NCBI GenBank assembly: GCA_964511155.1
Contig: CAZEEJ010000085.1
Span: 1 to 21,687, forward strand
DNA: 21,687 nt
Direction: 5' to 3'
Source of the DNA: JAAYDF01 sp964511155
Lineage (GTDB): Bacteria; Planctomycetota; Phycisphaerae; UBA1845; PWPN01
In this document: positions 15,501-21,687 of the stretch, piece by piece
Layout of the letters: each line of letters begins with the position of its first letter
How positions within the stretch are numbered: position 1 is the first letter of the stretch
Notes under the pieces: model-generated
Seen by the model: the letters and a program-made list of their open reading frames with translations, nothing else
Told to the model about the DNA's origin: nothing
Database searches by the model: none
Position numbers and translations under genes: made by a program

Positions 15501-16958
15501 ATGCCCGACAACATCTCAGGCACTTCTCGCCAGGCAATGACCATCGATCTCGACCGGGCCGTCGTACTTGAGCTGCCCCATCGCGAGCGCGGCCTTGAAC
15601 CCAAGCGTTTCACGATCCCCGACGGACGTGACGGCTGGTCGGTCGGCATTCCCGGCCATCGTCCCATCGCTACGCCGGCCTACGAGGATGGCCTGCTCCT
15701 GATCGGCGGGGGCTACGGCTCGTACGAGTTCTACGCCTTCGACGCCCTGACCGGGCAGATGGTCTGGAAGATCCACACCACCGACGACGGCCCCACGGCG
15801 GCAGTTGTCGAGCGCGGCCTGGTGGCCTTCAACACCGAGAGCTGCACGGTCATCGTCTGTGAAGCCCGGACCGGTCGGATCCTCTGGCAGGAGTGGCTCG
15901 GCGATCCACTGATGAGCCAGCCGGCGATCTCCGGCAACCGGCTCTTCATCGCCTATCTCGCCCACAAACACAAGCCGGTGCTCCGGCCGGAGATGACCAA
16001 CGAAGAACGGCTGGCCGCCGTCCAAGCAGCCAAGGCCAAGGGATATGGAGACTTGTTCGGCCATCGCCTGCTGTGCGCGGATCTGCTCACCGGCCGGCAT
16101 ATCTGGGAACAGGAAATCACCGGCGACGTGATTACTTCGCCGGTCGTCGATGGCGATCAGGTGTTCGTCACCTGCCTGGACGGCGTGTCCTTCTGCTTGC
16201 AGATCTCGGATGGTGCCGTGGTCTGGAAGAAGGAAAACCAGGGCACCAGCGCACCGCTGATCGTCAACGGCCGGGTCGTGATGACGGAGAAGGAAGTCCA
16301 GGGCGGGAAGGTTTATGAACGCATGCGGCGCGCCCGCCGGCATACGGGAGCCTACCAGGAGCAGGATGCGGCCTACCAGACGGAGTCTCCCTATCGCAGC
16401 GCAGACCGGGGTGGCGGGTCGAGCCTTCGGGGGGAGGCGGCCCTAGGGCTCGATTCGGGTACCGGCTTCGGCTCGGCACCCGCCAGCGCCAAGCTGCATG
16501 CCGCCAGTGCACATCTGGGGATCGGCACGGTGTCCGGCGCGTGGGCCTACCAGGGTTCACGGACGGCCTACCACAAGGGCCGCCTGTTCAACAGCCAGGG
16601 CAGGCACGTTTGCTGCTTGCGGGACCAGGATCAGACCGTCGCCTGGGAATCCCAAGTCACCGGCTCGGGCGTCGATCTTGAGGACCAGGTCTTCTTGCCG
16701 CCGTCGCTGGGCCGCGAGTACATGTACCTGACCAGCCTCACCGGCCACGCCTTGTCGGTGCGTCAGGAAACGGGCGAGGTCGGCTTCATGTACACCACCG
16801 GCCGTTCGATCTGCTTCCAGCCGTGCCTGGCCGGTGGCCGGATGTACTTCGGGACCGGCGACGGTGGACTGGTGTGCATCGAGACCGGCAGCGACGACGC
16901 CGACGGCTGGTACATGTGGGGCGGAAACGCCCAGCACAACCGCGTACAGGAGTCGTGA
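15501..16958 (+). CDS. PQQ-type beta-propeller repeat protein
   Basis: Encodes 485 residues. ATG 15501 has GGAGG (15491-15495) 5 nt upstream; an in-frame TTG at 15489 is less likely. At least six blades carry the PQQ-repeat pattern: FDALTGQMVWKI, CEARTGRILWQEW, ADLLTGRHIWEQE, ISDGAVVWKKE, RDQDQTVAWESQV and the closing CIETGSDDADGWYMWGG. Such proteins act as scaffolds (BamB-like) or as quinoprotein-like domains. Residues about 272-345 (KVYERMRRARRHTGAYQEQ, then Gly/Ser/Ala-rich) interrupt a blade and look like an insertion. No signal peptide or Trp-docking dehydrogenase motif is seen, so the protein looks cytoplasmic or exported by an unrecognised route. It stands alone; the next gene is convergent. 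Confidence 0.82.
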   Translation: MPDNISGTSRQAMTIDLDRAVVLELPHRERGLEPKRFTIPDGRDGWSVGIPGHRPIATPAYEDGLLLIGGGYGSYEFYAFDALTGQMVWKIHTTDDGPTAAVVERGLVAFNTESCTVIVCEARTGRILWQEWLGDPLMSQPAISGNRLFIAYLAHKHKPVLRPEMTNEERLAAVQAAKAKGYGDLFGHRLLCADLLTGRHIWEQEITGDVITSPVVDGDQVFVTCLDGVSFCLQISDGAVVWKKENQGTSAPLIVNGRVVMTEKEVQGGKVYERMRRARRHTGAYQEQDAAYQTESPYRSADRGGGSSLRGEAALGLDSGTGFGSAPASAKLHAASAHLGIGTVSGAWAYQGSRTAYHKGRLFNSQGRHVCCLRDQDQTVAWESQVTGSGVDLEDQVFLPPSLGREYMYLTSLTGHALSVRQETGEVGFMYTTGRSICFQPCLAGGRMYFGTGDGGLVCIETGSDDADGWYMWGGNAQHNRVQES

Positions 16959-17140
16959 GAAGATTGATGTCTTGGGCACCGAGGGATCGCGGCCGGGAGG
17001 GGACCGTTTTCGCGGCGGGAAGTAGTCCAGGCGGGTGGTTGCGGGACGCATCGTGGGCGGGATTGTCGGGCTGTACGACGGAGCCGGTCGGACTCAACAA
17101 CGCAGACCATATACCCTGGCTTCGGCTGGTTTGCGAGCGC

Positions 17141-17452
17141 TCAGAGGGGAACAACCACGAACTGCACCGCGCTGCTGATGGCGAACCGACATACCGCCAC
17201 AGCCATAAGAGTCGCCGCTGTCGCCAGCTTCGTTCGGCGGGGCTCTCGACCCAGCCAGTCCGCCGGGATGGCCTGTTGTACCGCAGCCACGAGAGGATCG
17301 ACCAAGGGACGCCCCACACGGTCGAACGCAAGCAGCGGCCGGATCCGCCAGTGGAGGGTGATGATCCGGACCGTTACGAAGAAGCCGATGATGTCGAGCC
17401 CCACGCATACAAGCCCAACGACCGCAAGGCAGAGCAAAGCAACGACATTCAT
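17141..17452 (-). CDS. small membrane protein with two predicted transmembrane segments
   Basis: Encodes 103 residues. The start at 17452 is supported by AGGAGG (17466-17461) 8 nt upstream. Residues 3-28 are strongly hydrophobic (VVALLCLAVVGLVCVGLDIIGFFVTV), residues 30-75 are a polar loop (ITLHWRIRPLLAFDRVGRPLVDPLVAAVQQAIPADW) and residues 77-102 form a second hydrophobic helix (ATAATLMAVAVCRFAISSAVQFVVVPL). The layout is reminiscent of YggT-like proteins, but no diagnostic motif was recognised. It is convergent with the PQQ-propeller gene. Confidence 0.65.
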   Translation of the reverse strand: MNVVALLCLAVVGLVCVGLDIIGFFVTVRIITLHWRIRPLLAFDRVGRPLVDPLVAAVQQAIPADWLGREPRRTKLATAATLMAVAVCRFAISSAVQFVVVPL

Positions 17453-17810
17453 GACAACCGCCTCCTTCAGTAGAACGAAGGGACGACACAGCGTCCCCCC
17501 AACTGATATGGTGTGGAAAGTTTCTCGCGAAAGGATCAGAGCAATTTCGTGTCGGCGGCTCTATCGGCCTCAGCACTCCGGGCAGGGGAGTGCATGGCCC
17601 ATCTGGGTGAAGATCGCGCACCGCGACCTGCAACGCACAGCGCTGTGCTCTGCGGGCGTGCAATCTGACGGAAACGCCGTCCTCGCCAACTCCGCCGCCG
17701 GCAGATCACTTGTTCAACAGCGGGCCATCGTAGGGCTGGCGGCCTTGCCGACTGAGTGTGGGCAGCAAAAAAATGCTTCGGACGCTAAATCGTAGGCGAG
17801 GCCCTTTTTT
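17453..17810. other. gene-free stretch with a weak terminator-like structure
   Basis: No convincing gene. GGCCTTGCC (17741-17749) can pair with GGCGAGGCC (17795-17803), one G-T pair, across a long loop, directly followed by C and six T (17805-17810). This could terminate rightward transcription, but the 45-nt loop makes it doubtful. No clear promoter for the minus-strand membrane-protein gene was found. Confidence 0.35.
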
Positions 17811-17814
17811 CGGC

Positions 17815-17895
17815 CGATTTCGCCGCACGTATCGTCCGAATTAAGAGAGTATAACTTGCTTATTGATAAGTGGTTAAGTTTTGAAAAATCGCTGC
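17815..17895. other. AT-rich island adjoining the tRNA fragment
   Basis: From about 17838 to 17890 the sequence is A/T-dominated in an otherwise GC-rich window, with the palindrome CTTAT-TG-ATAAG and TTAAG repeats. Position and composition fit integrase or accessory-factor binding sites beside an attachment core, or a promoter. Function is inference. Confidence 0.4.
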
Positions 17896-17937
17896 CTGGG
17901 GGTCAAGAGGTCGCTGGTTCAAATCCAGTCGCCCCGA
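17896..17937 (+). tRNA. 3' half of a tRNA (anticodon loop to discriminator), probably tRNA-Pro(GGG); attachment-site remnant
   Basis: The parts line up as: anticodon loop CTGGGGG (17896-17902), 3' anticodon-stem strand TCAAG, variable loop AGGTC, T-arm GCTGG-TTCAAAT-CCAGT (17913-17929), 3' acceptor strand CGCCCCG and discriminator A (17937). CCA is not encoded. The expected 5' parts are absent: the bases before the loop (GCTGC) do not pair with TCAAG, and no CGGGGCG acceptor strand is found upstream. Read as positions 34-36, the anticodon is GGG. A tRNA cut at the anticodon loop is the classical product of site-specific integration into tRNA genes; in this orientation the element would lie to the left. 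Confidence 0.7.
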
Positions 17938-17955
17938 TTGCCGCGAGGCGGCAAT
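17937..17955 (+). terminator. hairpin immediately after the tRNA fragment
   Basis: ATTGCCGC (17937-17944) and GCGGCAAT (17948-17955) form a perfect 8-bp stem with a 3-nt loop. There is no T-tract. It may be the native 3' flank of the original tRNA gene. Confidence 0.4.
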
Positions 17956-17959
17956 AGAG

Positions 17960-17991
17960 CAGGTGAGCACAAGAACAGGTGAGCAGGAGAC
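17960..17991 (-). repeat. two copies of a 16-nt repeat, opposite orientation to the array at 18043
   Basis: CAGGTGAGCACAAGAA (17960-17975) and CAGGTGAGCAGGAGAC (17976-17991) are adjacent 16-nt units. They resemble the reverse complement of the units at 18051-18098, for example CAGGTGAACAGTTGAT. Confidence 0.6.
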
Positions 17992-18042
17992 GGATGGAAG
18001 CCTGCCGCCCGCTGAGGATGTGCCGGCGATTGGGCCGCTCAT

Positions 18043-18129
18043 CTGATCAACTGATCAACTGTTCACCTGATCGATTGTGCACCTGATCCACCGTTCACCC
18101 GGTCGACTGTTCCCGGATCAACTGCTCAA
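18043..18129 (+). repeat. tandem 16-nt repeat array abutting the oxidoreductase stop codon
   Basis: After a half unit CTGATCAA (18043-18050) come CTGATCAACTGTTCAC (18051-18066), CTGATCGATTGTGCAC (18067-18082), CTGATCCACCGTTCAC (18083-18098), a diverged CCGGTCGACTGTTCCC (18099-18114) and CGGATCAACTGCTCAA. Conserved positions are CTGATC..CTGTTCAC. The array touches the last codon of the oxidoreductase gene on the minus strand. Confidence 0.75.
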
Positions 18130-19502
18130 ATCACCCAGGGGGCCCGCATGGGTCGTGACCGGAAGCCGTTGGCGTCGAGGTCGGCGAACTCGTTCTTGGC
18201 GGGATCGTAGCGCATGTCCCGCTTGAGCCACATGCAGATGTTGGCGGCGTGGACCGTGGACATCGAGTGGAACATGACCTCGGGATTGGCCACGGTGGGC
18301 TTGCGCGAGTGGACGCTATTGAGGAAGTCGCGCATGTGGTTCATGGGCCGGCCGGTGCGTTCGATGTACTCGTTGACGATCTTGTCGAAGTCCGCCAGCA
18401 TGGCCGGGTTGGACACCTCCGGCTTCTCGTAGCCGTCGGCGGCGGCGACCCAGCCTTCGGGGCCCTCGAAGCGCATTCCGCAGGAACCCTTCCAGAAGCC
18501 CTCACGGTGCAGGGTCATCTTGGCGCCGTTGGCAAACTTGGTGACCATGCCGTCGCCGGTGGGATTCTCCACATAGCCGTATTCGACCGGCGAGGTGTCG
18601 AGCATGTTGAGGCCGGCCTGGGCCTGGGCGAAGGTGTGGGCGCCCCACTCGCCGATGCAACTGGTGTGGAAATCGTAATGGCCGCGCCAACCGCCGCGGA
18701 CGTAGGACGAGTTGAACGGCCGCCACGGGCACGGGCCCAGCCAGAGGTCCCAGTCGACCACGTCCTTGGCGGGTACGGGCTCGGGCGGCAGCCAGTCGTG
18801 GGACATTTCCGCCGCGTCCCAGGGGGCGATGTGCGCCCGGGCGGTGTGTACCTCGCCCAGCCGGCCGCTGCGGGCCATCTCGATGCAGAAGACGAAGTTG
18901 GCCTCACTGAGGCGCTGGGTGCAGGTCTGGTAGATCCGGCCGTGCTGCTTAGCGGTATCTACCACCGCCTTCCCTTCCGCGATGGTCATGCACGAGGGTT
19001 TCTCGCTGAAGACATCCTTACCGGCCCGCATGGCCATGATGGCGGCCAAGGCGTGCCAGCGATCACCGGTCGCGATGAGCACCGCGTCAATATCCGTGCG
19101 CTTGGCGAGGAACTCGACCGTGTCCGTGTAGACGGTACAGTCGGTGTTTCCGTACGTGTCGTCCACCACCTTCTTGATGGCCTCCCCACGTGCCTTGTGG
19201 GCATCGCAAATGGCGACGAACTGCGTGTCCTTCTCGGGCAGCATCCACTTAAGGTCATGCGTTCCCCGTCCGCCAAGGCCGATCCCGCCGACGACGATCT
19301 TCTCGCTGGGCGGAGTCGCACCATTGCGGCCCAGAACTGAGGCCGGCACGATGTAGGGAGCGGCGAGGGCCCCGCCGACCATGGCCGTGCGCTTGAGCAC
19401 CTGCCGCCGGGTGAACCCGCCCTGGGCGGCCCCGGATGACGCCTTGGGTGATAGTTCCGGCTTTGCATCGCCACGATTCTGAGTATGTTGTTCTGATGGC
19501 AT
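18126..19502 (-). CDS. Tat-exported Gfo/Idh/MocA-family NAD(P)-dependent oxidoreductase
   Basis: Encodes 458 residues from ATG 19502. A twin-arginine signal TRRQVLKR (31-38) with a hydrophobic stretch (AMVGGALAAPYIVPASV) directs folded, cofactor-loaded export. The Rossmann glycine motif is VGGIGLGGRG (71-80), with ICDAH ending strand 2. ATGDRWH (144-150) and SEKPSCM (166-172) are the family's cofactor and catalytic motifs, EKP being diagnostic. The C-terminal part (WDLWLGPCPWRPFN, GEWGAHTFAQAQ) fits the large subfamily of planctomycete Gfo/Idh/MocA dehydrogenases; its substrate, a sugar or inositol-type polyol, is unknown. A TATAAT box ends 7 nt before the start, suggesting a leaderless transcript; GGGAGG lies 14 nt upstream, too far for a normal ribosome binding site. 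Confidence 0.92.
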   Translation of the reverse strand: MPSEQHTQNRGDAKPELSPKASSGAAQGGFTRRQVLKRTAMVGGALAAPYIVPASVLGRNGATPPSEKIVVGGIGLGGRGTHDLKWMLPEKDTQFVAICDAHKARGEAIKKVVDDTYGNTDCTVYTDTVEFLAKRTDIDAVLIATGDRWHALAAIMAMRAGKDVFSEKPSCMTIAEGKAVVDTAKQHGRIYQTCTQRLSEANFVFCIEMARSGRLGEVHTARAHIAPWDAAEMSHDWLPPEPVPAKDVVDWDLWLGPCPWRPFNSSYVRGGWRGHYDFHTSCIGEWGAHTFAQAQAGLNMLDTSPVEYGYVENPTGDGMVTKFANGAKMTLHREGFWKGSCGMRFEGPEGWVAAADGYEKPEVSNPAMLADFDKIVNEYIERTGRPMNHMRDFLNSVHSRKPTVANPEVMFHSMSTVHAANICMWLKRDMRYDPAKNEFADLDANGFRSRPMRAPWVI

Positions 19503-19509
19503 GGGTGTG

Positions 19510-19515
19510 ATTATA
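19510..19515 (-). promoter_or_regulatory. TATAAT -10 box directly upstream of the oxidoreductase start
   Basis: On the minus strand TATAAT (19515-19510) lies 7 nt before ATG 19502. A transcript from it would begin at about 19503-19504, essentially at the start codon. A poor -35 (TTGTAG, 19537-19532, 16-nt spacer) matches 3 of 6 consensus bases. Confidence 0.45.
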
Positions 19516-19576
19516 ACCTCCCGCCGGCGTGCTACAAGTGCAAGCCGGACACAAGAAACAGAATGCCCGCCGAGGG

Positions 19577-19690
19577 CAAAATGGGGACAGGCACCGCGGG
19601 TGAGTTCCTCGCTGGCCAATGGCCTTGCCGGCCAACGAGGCAGTGTTCGACGTACAAAGCCTCCAGACCGCGGAGCCAGTCCCCATTTTG
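19577..19690. mobile_element. REP/MITE-like palindromic element, 114 bp
   Basis: The outer arms CAAAATGGGGACAGGCACC (19577-19595) and GGAGCCAGTCCCCATTTTG (19672-19690) are inverted repeats matching at 17 of 19 positions. Inside, CCTCGCTGGCC (19607-19617) pairs with GGCCAACGAGG (19630-19640) at 10 of 11. The GGGGACAGGCACC/GTCCCCATTTT ends are a pattern I associate with REP elements moved by REP-associated tyrosine transposases. It lies between the lipoprotein and oxidoreductase genes. No transposase is present, so it would be non-autonomous. Confidence 0.7.
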
Positions 19691-19738
19691 GCCGGCCCGG
19701 CGTACCTTCAACGACCCAAGGCGCGAGTGACGCCCAAG

Positions 19739-20332
19739 TCACTTGATCTCGATCCGGGCCCAGTAGGCGGCCTCGTAGGACCATCCGTTGGCGGCGTTGA
19801 TCAGTTGCAGGGTAACGATCCGGCCGGCGTACTCGGAAAGGTCCACGTCGATGCTCACCCAGCCGTCAGTCGCGGTCTCCTTGCCGATCACTTTACGAAC
19901 CAGCTCCCGGTCCGCGGTGACGATCAGGAGCCAGTCCCCCTCGGGGTGGTGGCCCACCTCAAGGTGCAGCGTGGTCTGCTTGTCGGGCAGGATGTCCACC
20001 CTTCGCCCGAGGATGCAGGGCATGGTCTCGCTGAGCGGGTGGGTAACCAGAACATTCTTCCTCCCCAGTTCGTCGCGAATGCCGGGTGACATCTCTGCAC
20101 CGCAGTCTTTGGCCATCCAGCCGGGGGCGATCTGGGCGACGGCCGCGTTGATGTCCACGCGGGTGCTCTCGCGCGGGGCCGCCTGGGGCGGCGTGGGCGG
20201 CGGGGCCTCGGCCATCGGCTCCTCGCGAGCTTCGCTTGCCGACGGCTCGCGGTGACCCCCATCCCCGCCACAGCCGCACGTCATGAAGACAATCGCGCCC
20301 CCGAACGCCAGGTAGACTGCTTTACGCAACAT
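19739..20332 (-). CDS. putative lipoprotein with C-terminal beta-sandwich domain
   Basis: Encodes 197 residues. The start at 20332 is supported by AAGGAG (20343-20338) 5 nt upstream. The N-terminus is a lipoprotein-type signal (KAVYLAFGGAIVFMTCGC) with Cys19 or Cys21 as the lipid site; the lipobox is not canonical. Residues 25-56 are a Pro/Ala/Glu-rich linker (AEAPPPTPPQAAP). Residues 60-197 look like a beta-sandwich with galactose-binding or NPCBM-like character (TTLHLEVGHHPEGDWLLIVTADRE split by turns, GWVSIDVDLSEYAG, YWARIEIK). It could bind sugars at the cell surface beside the exported oxidoreductase, with which it may be co-transcribed. The family is not named with certainty. Confidence 0.72.
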   Translation of the reverse strand: MLRKAVYLAFGGAIVFMTCGCGGDGGHREPSASEAREEPMAEAPPPTPPQAAPRESTRVDINAAVAQIAPGWMAKDCGAEMSPGIRDELGRKNVLVTHPLSETMPCILGRRVDILPDKQTTLHLEVGHHPEGDWLLIVTADRELVRKVIGKETATDGWVSIDVDLSEYAGRIVTLQLINAANGWSYEAAYWARIEIK

Positions 20333-20487
20333 CCGTGCTCCTTCTCATGTCATACAGTCGGCGACTGCTTGGTTCCTGGTATGGCGATAATCTACCCGCT
20401 TCCCCAGCATGGATCAACACGAACAGCGGAATGCCCAGGTGCGTGAGAGTTCCGGCGGCGACAGTTGCCTCCGGCCGGGGTGCATCT

Positions 20488-20584
20488 CCGTACCGCGACC
20501 GTAAGGGAGCGGCCCCTGAGCAGGAAGGCCAACCACACATGGTCCGCTCCCTTACGGTCGCGGCTCTGTAGGATCGCGGTACGG
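20488..20584. repeat. REP-like element with a perfect 20-bp inverted repeat
   Basis: CCGCGACCGTAAGGGAGCGG (20493-20512) is exactly complementary to CCGCTCCCTTACGGTCGCGG (20544-20563), with a 31-nt loop. In addition CCGTACCGCGA (20488-20498) is exactly complementary to TCGCGGTACGG (20574-20584), so the left arm can pair with either partner. The core CTCCCTTACGGTCGCGG recurs in planctomycete genomes as I remember them. It lies in the intergenic space between the divergent lipoprotein and metallo-beta-lactamase-fold genes. Confidence 0.8.
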
Positions 20585-20848
20585 AACCATCCTGGCCAGT
20601 CGTATCCAACAGGCCGCTCAAGCGGTCACGCGACCGGAATGCCGCCACCGACTTCCGCCGACTCGTCAGCCTGTTGGTCCCCAGCTAGAATGACCTGTCA
20701 ACAGGCCGAAAGGCCATCGTGGCGGCAACGTCGCTACCGCTCCTTCATGCAATGGAAGAAAGGTGCGGATTCTCGCTCAGCGAGGCATCCGGTGACGACT
20801 TACCTTTGCCGCCCAAAAGCCGCAGAACGCCATTTCAGGAGACTGGCC
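20585..20848. other. upstream region of the ODP-type gene, no gene seen
   Basis: The frame of the downstream gene stays open through this stretch but encodes Arg/Ser/Pro-rich sequence unlike any fold. CAACAGGCCG occurs at about 20609 and again at about 20699, with the inverted GCCTGTTGG at about 20668. No clear promoter was identified. Confidence 0.4.
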
Positions 20849-21598
20849 ATGCAGACCAACGCACACACCGGAACACGAATCGACGAGGTTGCGTCGGGGA
20901 TCTACCGCATCAATACGCCACTGCGGATCGACGCCATCCCCGGCGGGTTCAACCTCAGCCAGTACCTGATCGTCGATGATGAGCCGATGATCTTCCACAC
21001 GGGCTGGCGTCGCTGGTTTCCGTTTGTATCGGAAGCGATAGCGACGGTGATCCCGCTCGACCGCATTCGGCACATCGGTTACTCGCACTTTGAGGGGGAC
21101 GAATCCGGGGCAATGAACGAGTTTCTGGCCGCGGCGCCTCAGGCTGTGCCGTTCGCCAGCCAGATCGGGCTGCTGACATCGCTGAACGATCACGCCGACC
21201 GCCCGGGCCGCGGCTTCGCCGATGGCGAGGAGTTCTCGACTGGTCAGAAGAAATGGCGATGGATGGACACGCCGCACGTACCCCACGGCTGGGACTGCGG
21301 CGTCTTGTTTGACCAGACGACGGGCACGCTGTTGTGCGGCGATCTCTTCACCCAACCCGGGGCGGAAACACCGCCGGTCACCGAGTCGGAGATCCTGTCG
21401 GCCAGCGAAGCCATGCGCAAGCCGATGGAATACTACGCCCACTCGACCAGGACCGCCGCGATTCTGGAACGGCTGGCGTTACTGAAACCGAAGACGCTCG
21501 CCTGCCAGCATGGCAGCGCCTATCGGGGCGATGGTGCCGGCTTGCTGCGCGAACTTGCCGGGATTCTCGACAAGGAGCTGCGTGCGGAGCTGGCCTGA
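20849..21598 (+). CDS. stand-alone ODP-type metallo-beta-lactamase-fold protein (di-iron oxygen-binding family)
   Basis: Encodes 249 residues. ATG 20849 has AGGAG (20837-20841) 7 nt upstream; open frame before it is not protein-like. The chain matches the metallo-beta-lactamase domain of flavodiiron proteins (rubredoxin:oxygen oxidoreductase): H80-x-E82-x-D84 (SHFEGDESG), H143 or H146 (DTPHVPHGWD), D165 (LCGDLF) and H221 (ACQHGSAY), a full set of di-iron ligands. Flavodiiron enzymes carry a flavodoxin domain after this module; here the protein ends after the lactamase-like part, so electrons must come from a separate partner, or the role is sensory or hydrolytic. The likely role is O2 or NO handling in the cytoplasm. 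No flavodoxin or rubredoxin gene is in the window. Confidence 0.83.
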   Translation: MQTNAHTGTRIDEVASGIYRINTPLRIDAIPGGFNLSQYLIVDDEPMIFHTGWRRWFPFVSEAIATVIPLDRIRHIGYSHFEGDESGAMNEFLAAAPQAVPFASQIGLLTSLNDHADRPGRGFADGEEFSTGQKKWRWMDTPHVPHGWDCGVLFDQTTGTLLCGDLFTQPGAETPPVTESEILSASEAMRKPMEYYAHSTRTAAILERLALLKPKTLACQHGSAYRGDGAGLLRELAGILDKELRAELA

Positions 21599-21615
21599 TG
21601 GAGACAGCGAGAGCG

Positions 21616-21687
21616 GAAGTGAGAAGTGAGAAGTGAGAAGTGAGAGGTGAGAGGTGAGAAGTGAGAGGTGAGAAGTGAGAGGTGAGA
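21616..21687 (+). repeat. heptamer tandem repeat GARGTGA, at least 10 copies, running off the window
   Basis: Ten successive 7-nt units GAAGTGA or GAGGTGA occupy 21616-21685, plus two more bases at the edge. The only variation is A/G at the third position. It begins 18 nt after the stop of the metallo-beta-lactamase-fold gene. TGA stops occur in every frame, so it is non-coding. Confidence 0.9.

Noticed and set aside
18249..19340. 363-codon open frame on the plus strand
   Set aside because: Antisense to the Gfo/Idh/MocA gene with its EKP and Rossmann motifs; no start site or recognisable protein.

Overview
The window looks like a piece of a high-GC Planctomycetota chromosome, most likely Phycisphaerae-like. 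That placement is inferred from gene content, not from a marker gene. The evidence is: secreted carbohydrate-active enzymes of unusual architecture; C-terminal dockerin-like EF-hand pairs; thrombospondin type 3 calcium repeats; HAF repeats; a Tat-exported Gfo/Idh/MocA oxidoreductase; and short palindromic repeats containing the core CTCCCTTACGGTCGCGG, a motif I remember from planctomycete genomes.

Left part (1-5.2 kb, + strand): the 3' end of an unidentified gene and a possible terminator, then three secreted proteins. These are a right-handed beta-helix GH28-like protein, a five-bladed propeller GH43-like protein, and a large protein joining an SGNH/GDSL hydrolase to a DUF5060/GH140-like (apiosidase-type) module. 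The last two genes are almost overlapping. Together they look like a pectin or side-chain-sugar degradation locus.

Middle (5.4-12.1 kb, - strand): two tandem genes for very large secreted proteins, each ending in a dockerin-like EF-hand pair. The upstream one is a GH32/43-like propeller plus an Ig domain plus HAF repeats. The downstream one is a GH123/DUF4091-like enzyme plus thrombospondin type 3 repeats plus a jelly-roll-like region. A candidate promoter with an inverted repeat lies upstream of the pair. Divergent from them is the truncated start of a dead gene with an in-frame TGA where I expect a Trp codon.

Accessory part (about 12.6-18.1 kb): the dead gene breaks off into non-coding sequence. 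Then come small genes of phage or plasmid character: a protein with a C-terminal ATxxQ...LGV...LTK..AS.LID domain, a DnaQ-like exonuclease, and two small translationally coupled genes. The second small gene runs into a 20-nt tandem repeat followed by a C-poor tract. A PQQ-type propeller protein and a small membrane protein follow. At about 17.9 kb sits the 3' half of a tRNA, starting in the anticodon loop and without its 5' half. This is what one end of an integrated element leaves behind, and it is preceded by an AT-rich island. No integrase is present in the window.

Right part (18.1-21.7 kb): two opposed arrays of a 16-nt repeat, a Gfo/Idh/MocA oxidoreductase that may be transcribed leaderless, a REP/MITE-like palindromic element, a lipoprotein, a perfect 20-bp inverted repeat, a stand-alone ODP-type metallo-beta-lactamase-fold protein with di-iron ligands, and a heptamer repeat running off the end. 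No CRISPR array, rRNA gene or transposase gene was seen.
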